From the NCBI GenBank assembly GCA_027004335.1, contig JALTID010000020.1, positions 1-5,369 of the forward strand: a stretch of 5,369 bases of DNA, read 5' to 3'. Positions 1 to 4,728 of this stretch are shown one piece after another. The DNA comes from a bacterium (GTDB lineage: Bacteria; JALSQH01). The translations under genes were made by a program, and so were the position numbers. How positions within the stretch are numbered: the first letter of the stretch is position 1; each line of letters begins with the position of its first letter. A model generated the notes under the pieces. It was given only the letters and a program-made list of their open reading frames with translations, did not search any database and was not told the DNA's origin.

Positions 1-439
1 ATTCCACAATGGCGTCATTTATTCCCAGAACCATTGAGCCAACATAGTTGAGCTTCTCCTCATCCAGCATATCTATTAAAAGAGCCTCATGTTTCTCCTC
101 ATCTTCAAGAATATTTTGCGCCTCCGGGATCTCATCCACTAATTTTTGATACTTGTGCTCCGCAAGGGTTTCCCCTTTTTCCATCATTTTTATCGCAAAA
201 GTGAGGCTGAAGATCCTCGCAACAAAAGTGTAAAACCTGATCTTCCACCTATGAGGTTTCACTTCTATGCCGGTGTACTTTTTCCACATATTATGATGAG
301 AAAGTTCATCGGCAGAGATATCGTTCAATACATCACGATTTTCTCCTGTAATTATTCTGGACAAATTCCTATATATCTCATGCTCAGTTAATTCGCTTCT
401 CTGCGATTCAATGAGAATCTTCCTGATCTCTTCTTTCAT
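1..439 (-). CDS. Ferritin-like (rubrerythrin) domain fused to VIT1-type iron transporter, N-terminal part
   Basis: 146 codons are visible; the 3' end lies beyond the left edge. Residues about 10-125 form a ferritin-like helical bundle with di-iron ligand motifs: E19/E21 in the first helix, E45-x-x-H48, E90/E94 and E114-x-x-H117. From about residue 130 the protein reads LNYVGSMVLGINDAIVE, the start of a VIT1/CCC1 transporter domain (conserved G-x-N-D-A-x-V-E). This is the order seen in erythrin-Vit1 proteins, in which the ferritin-like part binds or oxidises Fe(II) and the membrane part moves iron (or manganese) across the membrane; that role is inferred from the family. The ATG at 439 is chosen because TAAGGAGG lies 8 bases upstream. 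An in-frame ATG at 463 would add eight residues but puts this SD inside the coding region. It begins 48 bases after the flavoprotein gene on the same strand, so co-transcription is likely. Confidence 0.88.
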   Translation of the reverse strand, partial: MKEEIRKILIESQRSELTEHEIYRNLSRIITGENRDVLNDISADELSHHNMWKKYTGIEVKPHRWKIRFYTFVARIFSLTFAIKMMEKGETLAEHKYQKLVDEIPEAQNILEDEEKHEALLIDMLDEEKLNYVGSMVLGINDAIVE

Positions 440-447
440 TGATTTAT

Positions 448-455
448 CCTCCTTA
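448..455 (-). promoter_or_regulatory. Shine-Dalgarno site deciding the start of the ferritin/VIT1 gene
   Basis: On the minus strand TAAGGAGG stands 8 bases before the ATG at 439. This favours that ATG over the in-frame ATG at 463, which has no SD at a proper distance. Confidence 0.7.
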
Positions 456-487
456 CCTTTCATGGAAAACAGAAAAAACTTCCAACT

Positions 488-1996
488 TCATCCCCATTTA
501 TAAATAACCCCTTTACCACCAGGTGGGTAACTCCACTCTATATTTTCGTAGGGGCAAAAATAGTTACAAAATCCACACTCAAGGCACTGCTCATCATTCA
601 CAATTATTCCACCATCTAACTCACTATACACAGCACCAGGACACATATCCAGACATGGCTTATTTTCACACCTGGCACATATATCTGGATCTTCCAGCCC
701 TATAAAACCCTTAACAGGTCTTCTATCAAGATGGGATTGAATAAACTCCCTCATATCCTTTTTTTCCCCAGGATAAGATGAAGAAGTTTCAGAGAGGAGC
801 TTTTTTATCTCCTCCATCACACCAGTTTCACCCAGAGAATTAAGCATGGCTACTGCTGCAATCAAAAATTTTGAAAAATTCCTTTCAATTCTCTCGTGTC
901 TTCTGAAAACAAGATGATAAATCTTAGTATTTCTGAATATCCTCCACAATCCATTTTGTTTCAAAAATTTTACATAAATTTTGTTACTATGATTAAGATT
1001 TATACCTTTCTCTCTTATTTCAGTAATCGCCTTTGCCACAGATACGCCACTGAGAAAAGCTATCGGTAGCCCGCTCAGATCACCTGCGGCAGAACCCATG
1101 GCATCCCCTGCAAGAAATACTCTTTTTTTTGCAAAAAAAGGATTAAGAAGAGAAATGTAACCATACGGAATCAGATGGGTTGAGATCTCAAGGGCTTTAC
1201 CTCCATCAATGAAAGAAGCAAGGTAGGGATGCTTCTTCAACATCTGGTGCAATTCCAGTGCAGAAATACCATGTTTTATAAGATAACTCACTCTGGCACC
1301 TGTACCAAAAGAGATTGACTCTTTATTAGTGTATATAAAACCTCCTCCTGGAATAGAATAATCGGGATGCCCAATTATATCTATAACTGCACCTTTACCT
1401 GAAGAAAGCCCAAATCTTTTTTCAATAACCTCTGGAGTTAATTCAATAACCTCTTTCACACTTACAAAGAGATTCTCCTGAGGTATTTTTTTTCTTATTT
1501 CTGCTGAAGTGGCTGTAACTGAATTCACCCCATCAGCACCAACTACAAAATCAGCAGTCACCTCACCTCTATCTGTAATAACCCGTACTCTATCAACTTC
1601 ATTAACAACTCTTTTCACCAGGGAATCAGTGATTATTTCTCCTCCCTTTTCCCTCGCTTTTTCTGCAAGATAGGGATCAAATTTTGATCTAAAAAGAGTG
1701 ACAGCTTCAAACTTCCCCTCATATTTCCTCACCCCTACATGTGCCAGTGTGGTAGAAGTTATGAAAAAATGCTCCTCAGCTTCAATCTCCCTTTCATAGG
1801 GAGGCAATGGAAGTTCAGGGAAAGCTTTTTTAAAATACTCAAGGTACATCACCCCACCCATTACATTCTTTTCCCCGGGACGACTACCTCTTTCAATTAT
1901 GCCAACAGAAAAACCTTTTGATAAAAGATGATACGCCGTAGTTAACCCCGCAGGACCTGCTCCAACTACAATTACATCAAAATCTTTTCCATGCAT
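488..1996 (-). CDS. fixC: FixC-like ETF:quinone oxidoreductase-type flavoprotein with C-terminal FixX-like 2x[4Fe-4S] ferredoxin domain
   Basis: 502 residues. N-terminal Rossmann FAD site GAGPAG (12-17) with acidic E35 ending strand 2; FixC/geranylgeranyl-reductase signature PGEKNVMGGVMY (40-51); second FAD motifs VVGADGVNS (151-159) and FLAGDA (294-299) followed by G-D-L-S-G-L-P. The last ~70 residues match FixX: C440-x2-C443-x4-C448-x3-C452-P and C471-x2-C474-x2-C477-x3-C481-P, ending IEWSYPPGGKGVIYKWG. Eight cysteines can hold two [4Fe-4S] clusters. FixC and FixX are usually separate proteins that accept electrons from the FixAB electron-transfer flavoprotein and reduce quinone; here they form one chain, as in eukaryotic ETF-QO. 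No fixA/fixB is in the window, so the electron donor is unknown. A geranylgeranyl-reductase-like role is less likely because of the FixX tail. The ATG has no SD; a promoter lies just upstream. Confidence 0.88.
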   Translation of the reverse strand: MHGKDFDVIVVGAGPAGLTTAYHLLSKGFSVGIIERGSRPGEKNVMGGVMYLEYFKKAFPELPLPPYEREIEAEEHFFITSTTLAHVGVRKYEGKFEAVTLFRSKFDPYLAEKAREKGGEIITDSLVKRVVNEVDRVRVITDRGEVTADFVVGADGVNSVTATSAEIRKKIPQENLFVSVKEVIELTPEVIEKRFGLSSGKGAVIDIIGHPDYSIPGGGFIYTNKESISFGTGARVSYLIKHGISALELHQMLKKHPYLASFIDGGKALEISTHLIPYGYISLLNPFFAKKRVFLAGDAMGSAAGDLSGLPIAFLSGVSVAKAITEIREKGINLNHSNKIYVKFLKQNGLWRIFRNTKIYHLVFRRHERIERNFSKFLIAAVAMLNSLGETGVMEEIKKLLSETSSSYPGEKKDMREFIQSHLDRRPVKGFIGLEDPDICARCENKPCLDMCPGAVYSELDGGIIVNDEQCLECGFCNYFCPYENIEWSYPPGGKGVIYKWG

Positions 1997-2005
1997 AAGA
2001 GACTT

Positions 2006-2034
2006 ATTATACAGTAGAGAAATGACTGTGCAAA
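2006..2034 (-). promoter_or_regulatory. Candidate promoter of the fixC-like gene, predicted to give a nearly leaderless mRNA
   Basis: On the minus strand TTTGCA (2034-2029, four of six matches to TTGACA), a 17-base spacer, then a perfect TATAAT (2011-2006). The ATG at 1996 follows the -10 box after only 9 bases, so transcription would begin about 0-4 bases before the start codon. The -35 box starts two bases after the stop codon of the upstream lipoprotein gene. The lack of an SD before this ATG agrees with leaderless initiation. Confidence 0.5.
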
Positions 2035-2035
2035 A

Positions 2036-3583
2036 TCAGGGAGATTCTTCCATAAATTCTTTCCGACAATGTTCCAAATCTATGCCCATTTCTTGTAATT
2101 TATCCGGTGTAAGGGGATCAATTTCAGCTATTTTCTCAAGATCAATATAGGGGATATTATAATTATAGGTTTTATTTACCGCTTCAATAAACATATCTGC
2201 GATAAGGGCATAACCTGTGTAGGTAAGATGCACAGCATCAAGACTTACAAGACCTCCAAGGTAATCTGGAGTAAAAATCTCATCTCCTATAACAACTCCA
2301 CCATTTTTTATTAAAATCCCATTATCTAAATGGTACTCCTTTCCATTCGTCTTTGATTGTTCTATTTTCTGGATGTAACCTCTGAAATCAACTATATGAA
2401 TGTTATCATACTTTTCAGCAACCTCTGTAAATGCAGTACTGTACTCAGCAGATATTCTCTTCAAACCATTCCACCATGCATCCACTTCTTCAGAAGAATA
2501 ACCTACATGGAGAAGGTGATTTTTCATTTTCCCTAAGATAGGCATAGCTGTTATATCAGGCATATTTGCAATAAAACCCACCACTCCTTTTGCATTCATC
2601 TCTGAGAACATCTTATCAAGTTCTTTCTTTACAATTGCAATTGGTGTAACTTCATCAAGAGATGGTGTCCCGTTGATAAGGGAAAATTCAAGAATATCAT
2701 CAGCATAAAGGTCAGTGGAAAAGAGAACTGTCGGGTTCAATGATAATGCATATTCAACTGGGCTGCCCTGCGGGGGATCCTGAAAAGCGTAGAAAATATC
2801 TGTAAAGGGATCATAGGAGAGATGCTCAAGTACTGCGAGCACATGGAGTCTTCCATGCTCAGCCCCCTCCACACTATCCTGAACTGTGGCGCCACCAATA
2901 CCAGCATTGTAAACTGTTAAATATGGATCCACTCTGTATGAAGCAAGGATAAAAATTTTTTTCTTCTCCTTATTCCTTATTAAGCTAAGGGTTTTTAATA
3001 TTCTCCTCAGCAGAATATCATTCATCTCAGTTCCATTACAATTGGTAAGTAAACTTGCTGGATCTTGTGGAATAAGGATCCCCTCTCTTATAAGTGCCTG
3101 TGGAAAATAAGCTCCTGCCTGCTTTGCCACCTGCGCAAAAGGACTGTACTGCTGTAACTTCCAATCAAGCCCCATACTTATAAATCCATGAGTATAACTT
3201 GCTCCAACACTGACCATCTTTTTGAAAATAGGATACTTTAATGAAGTATATCTAAAAGCATTTTTAATAACGAAATTACCCTTATTTGTATAAATATAAA
3301 TTGGATAAGCTCCTCCTTTCTCTGCTCCTTCAGTATACCCGGAAATTGTTCCTCCAAAATAGGCCGCATAGTAAAGGTCATGCCCAGCAATACTCACCCT
3401 CACAGAGGTAATTCCAGCAGGGAAATCTGTTGAATGTATATTTAATTCCACATTACCATAAAGAGAGGTACTTGTAGGAGATAGGGAATAATTTTTTAAT
3501 TGCCTGAACTTAATAGGGACCCCGTTATTCCCCCCGCAGCCCAACAAAAGCAAAATAAGAAGAAAAACTATTACCCTTTTCAT
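2036..3583 (-). CDS. SGNH/GDSL-type hydrolase-like lipoprotein with degenerate block III
   Basis: 515 residues. A type II signal peptide: basic MKR, a leucine-rich core (residues 5-14) and lipobox LLGC with C16 as the lipidated cysteine, so an envelope-anchored protein. Residues about 31-113 are beta-rich and may be an IPT/TIG-like Ig fold. The rest follows an SGNH hydrolase layout: block I VGASYTHG (126-133, S129 as nucleophile), block II NAGIGGATVQD (226-236), a conserved FIANMPDIT stretch (337-345), and block V D449-A-V-H452 followed by LTYTGYALIA. Block III, normally G-x-N-D, reads Y293-A-D-D296, so the expected Gly and oxyanion-hole Asn appear replaced. The substrate (a lipid or acyl-sugar ester) cannot be told from sequence. 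Start: ATG 3583 has GGAGGTG (3594-3588) four bases upstream. It is first in a leftward gene row. It may be catalytically altered; the SGNH fold assignment is fairly secure. Confidence 0.8.
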   Translation of the reverse strand: MKRVIVFLLILLLLGCGGNNGVPIKFRQLKNYSLSPTSTSLYGNVELNIHSTDFPAGITSVRVSIAGHDLYYAAYFGGTISGYTEGAEKGGAYPIYIYTNKGNFVIKNAFRYTSLKYPIFKKMVSVGASYTHGFISMGLDWKLQQYSPFAQVAKQAGAYFPQALIREGILIPQDPASLLTNCNGTEMNDILLRRILKTLSLIRNKEKKKIFILASYRVDPYLTVYNAGIGGATVQDSVEGAEHGRLHVLAVLEHLSYDPFTDIFYAFQDPPQGSPVEYALSLNPTVLFSTDLYADDILEFSLINGTPSLDEVTPIAIVKKELDKMFSEMNAKGVVGFIANMPDITAMPILGKMKNHLLHVGYSSEEVDAWWNGLKRISAEYSTAFTEVAEKYDNIHIVDFRGYIQKIEQSKTNGKEYHLDNGILIKNGGVVIGDEIFTPDYLGGLVSLDAVHLTYTGYALIADMFIEAVNKTYNYNIPYIDLEKIAEIDPLTPDKLQEMGIDLEHCRKEFMEESP

Positions 3584-3606
3584 ACTTCACCTCCGGGGTT
3601 TTAAAG

Positions 3607-3635
3607 AGTTTGTCACATTATTTAACAGGTGTCAA
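3607..3635 (-). promoter_or_regulatory. Candidate promoter of the lipoprotein gene
   Basis: Minus strand: perfect TTGACA (3635-3630), 17-base spacer, CAAACT (3612-3607, three of six matches) preceded by an extended -10 TGA. The expected start near 3600 leaves a short leader that contains the SD at 3594-3588. The weak -10 lowers confidence. The -35 box lies at the edge of the transposon relic. Confidence 0.4.
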
Positions 3636-3823
3636 GTCAGTGGCTATCATGCGCCATAGATGGGTACAAACAAACTGACCACTTTAAAAATTGATTCAAT
3701 ATATTTCGCTTCCTAAGTTTGCTTAGATACTCAAAGGAGGGGGCAAAAAATTTCCATCCCTGCCATTCCAAAAGCAGTTATCGCAATTGCCCCAAGTGTA
3801 AGAGCGAACAATTATTCACCACA
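3636..3823. mobile_element. Unresolved mobile-element debris upstream of the IS256 relic
   Basis: No intact gene is present. Plus-strand frame 3719-3823 reads through a cysteine-rich stretch, HPCHSKSSYRNCPKCKSEQ. It recalls the zinc-binding motif of IS91-type transposases (consensus S-C-R-N-R-H-C-P-K-C-Q) with two residues missing. Before it, 3676-3693 (CTGACCACTTTAAAAATT) recalls the repeated blocks at IS21-type ends. Both resemblances are from memory and weak. The frame is closed upstream by TGA at 3692. Confidence 0.25.
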
Positions 3824-4031
3824 ATAGAGAATCTTATGAAGTATCTTGATTATCCTTATTTGCTTCGTCAATACATTTATACAACGAACCTCCCTGGAAA
3901 GATTTAATAAAGAGATCAAGAAGAGTGCTACGGTAATAGAAGTATCTAATGATAAGAAAGCGGTTGAAAAAATATTTTTAGTGATTCCTAAGATAAATGA
4001 CAGCTACGGCAGACGAAAATTGAAGTATTAA
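3719..4031 (+). pseudogene. Broken IS256/Mutator-family transposase, C-terminal relic with a one-base frameshift
   Basis: Two overlapping frames join into one recognisable transposase tail. The first frame gives ENLMKYLDYPYLLRQYIYTTNL up to about 3892. The second continues LERFNKEIKKSATVIEV from 3894 and ends NDSYGRRKLKY at the TAA at 4029-4031. Together they rebuild the IS256-type C-terminal signature P-x-x-x-R-x-x-I-Y-T-T-N-x-x-E-R-x-N-K-E-I-K-R, followed by V-I-E-V and I-N-D-S-Y-x-R-R. Removing one C from the CCC at 3892-3894 restores the frame. Only about 70 residues of a normal protein of roughly 400 remain, so the catalytic DDE residues are gone and it cannot transpose. Clear homology begins near 3824; residues encoded by 3719-3823 may come from another element. 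Confidence 0.72.
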
Positions 4032-4134
4032 AAAGGGAAAAGAGGAAAAAATCCCAGCTTTCTAGCATTTCCTTTTCTAATGCTTTCTTTAACTCAAGGT
4101 GAGGAATATGTCTTAACCAGAATAAGTATTCCCC
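4032..4134. other. Intergenic stretch with no recognisable gene
   Basis: About 100 AT-rich bases between the transposase relic and the speD promoter. The only structure is a weak 6-bp inverted repeat (AGCATT at 4064-4069 and AATGCT at 4079-4084) followed by a broken T run, too weak to call a terminator. I see no coding signal here. Confidence 0.5.
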
Positions 4135-4162
4135 TTGACAGTTCAATGGTGTTGAATATACT
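4135..4162 (+). promoter_or_regulatory. Strong sigma-70-type promoter of the speDE operon
   Basis: Perfect TTGACA (4135-4140), a 16-base spacer, then TATACT (4157-4162, five of six matches). Transcription would start near 4169, giving a leader of about 125 bases before speD that contains a short ORF with its own SD. The -35 box lies at the right side of the transposon relic. Confidence 0.65.
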
Positions 4163-4192
4163 AATTAACAGTTTCTCAAAAGTTAGGAGGTG

Positions 4193-4267
4193 ATGAAAGG
4201 TATGCGTGATGGTGAAGCTGACAAGCGTATTTGTGTTGATGGGCTTCTTTACCTTGATAACTGGTGA
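4193..4267 (+). CDS. Short leader ORF upstream of speD (putative regulatory peptide)
   Basis: An ORF of 24 codons from the ATG at 4193, or 21 codons from the in-frame ATG at 4202, ending TGG-TGA at 4262-4267. A strong SD, AGGAGGTGAT, begins at 4185. From AGGAGG the gap is 2 bases to the first ATG and 11 to the second, so the start is uncertain, with 4202 the more usable. The peptide begins MKGMRDGEADKR and ends LLYLDNW. I know no family for it. It lies inside the predicted speD leader, 26 bases before the speD start, which is the position of an attenuating or coupling leader peptide. A polyamine- or AdoMet-responsive role is inference from position only. It could also be a chance ORF, but promoter, SD and placement make this less likely. 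Confidence 0.45.
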   Translation: MKGMRDGEADKRICVDGLLYLDNW

Positions 4268-4277
4268 AAACCTTAAT

Positions 4278-4297
4278 AAGGAGGTAGGATGAAGTGA
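4278..4297 (+). promoter_or_regulatory. speD ribosome binding site with overlapping ATG-AAG-TGA mini-ORF
   Basis: AAGGAGG (4278-4284) serves two starts: an ATG at 4289 that meets a TGA after one sense codon (ATG AAG TGA, 4289-4297), and the GTG at 4294 that opens speD, 9 bases from the SD. The TGA overlaps the GTG as GTGA. CCTT at 4271-4274 can pair with the AAGG of the SD across a 3-base loop, a very small hairpin that may weakly mask the site. Confidence 0.5.
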
Positions 4298-4707
4298 AAA
4301 AGGTACTTGGAACTCAATTAATTGTGGAACTTTATGGTTGCGATCCTGAAACCCTTACCAATCGCGATTATGTTGAAAAAACTCTTCAGGAGGCCACAGT
4401 TAAATCGCACGCACATTCAATTGGTTCTTTCTTTCATCAATTTCAACCACATGGTGTTTCCGGTGTAATAATCATTGAAGAATCACATTATACAATTCAC
4501 ACCTGGCCAGAGCATGGTTATGCGGCGGTAGATCTTTTCTACTGCAGCAACGAGGTAGATGTCGAAAAGGCTCTGGATGTACTGGAAGAATATTTCAAAC
4601 CTGAGAAAATAACACTTTTTGAGCTAAAACGGGGTGTAATACCTGAAAAGAAGAAGTATGAAATTCCAGCCAGAGTAGAAAACAAAAGCCAGGTGGCATT
4701 GGCCTAA
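4294..4707 (+). CDS. speD: S-adenosylmethionine decarboxylase proenzyme, prokaryotic class 1B
   Basis: 137 residues, the usual size of the short bacterial/archaeal class of the Thermotoga type. It decarboxylates AdoMet to the aminopropyl donor for polyamine synthesis. The proenzyme cleaves itself before a serine that becomes the pyruvoyl cofactor: here E63-S64 in IIIEESHYTIHTWPEHGYAA. Processing and catalytic residues H69 and C84 (in VDLFYCS) are present. The N-terminal GTQLIVELYGCD is typical of the family. The start is GTG 4294: it gives the conserved N-terminus and has AAGGAGG 9 bases upstream, while the nearer ATG at 4289 is out of frame and stops after two codons. It is followed after 21 bases by speE, whose enzyme uses its product. 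No ornithine or arginine decarboxylase is in view, so the amine acceptor pathway is unknown. Confidence 0.95.
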   Translation: MKKVLGTQLIVELYGCDPETLTNRDYVEKTLQEATVKSHAHSIGSFFHQFQPHGVSGVIIIEESHYTIHTWPEHGYAAVDLFYCSNEVDVEKALDVLEEYFKPEKITLFELKRGVIPEKKKYEIPARVENKSQVALA

Positions 4708-4728
4708 AATTTTATTTCTGGAGTTTTT

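Noticed and set aside
146-391. Plus-strand ORF of 81 codons
   Set aside because: It lies antisense within the ferritin-like/VIT1 gene, which has clear metal-binding motifs and an SD; the plus frame resembles nothing I know.
440-487. Terminator or promoter between the fixC-like and ferritin/VIT1 genes
   Set aside because: There is no GC-rich hairpin and no paired -35/-10 words; the gap looks like an ordinary operon spacer with one SD.
523-705. Plus-strand ORF of 60 codons opposite the FixX-like tail
   Set aside because: It is a shadow of the cysteine-rich ferredoxin coding sequence on the other strand.
1739-1921. Plus-strand ORF of 60 codons opposite the FAD domain
   Set aside because: It is a shadow of the flavoprotein gene, with no SD and no recognisable motif.
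4064-4090. Inverted repeat AGCATT/AATGCT followed by T-rich bases, as a terminator
   Set aside because: The stem is six mostly A-T pairs with a 9-base loop and the T run is interrupted. It is not strong enough to call, and no intact gene ends before it.
4169-4293. Known SAM or polyamine riboswitch in the speD leader
   Set aside because: I could not find the paired helices or conserved cores of known SAM riboswitch classes; the leader is mostly occupied by the short ORF.
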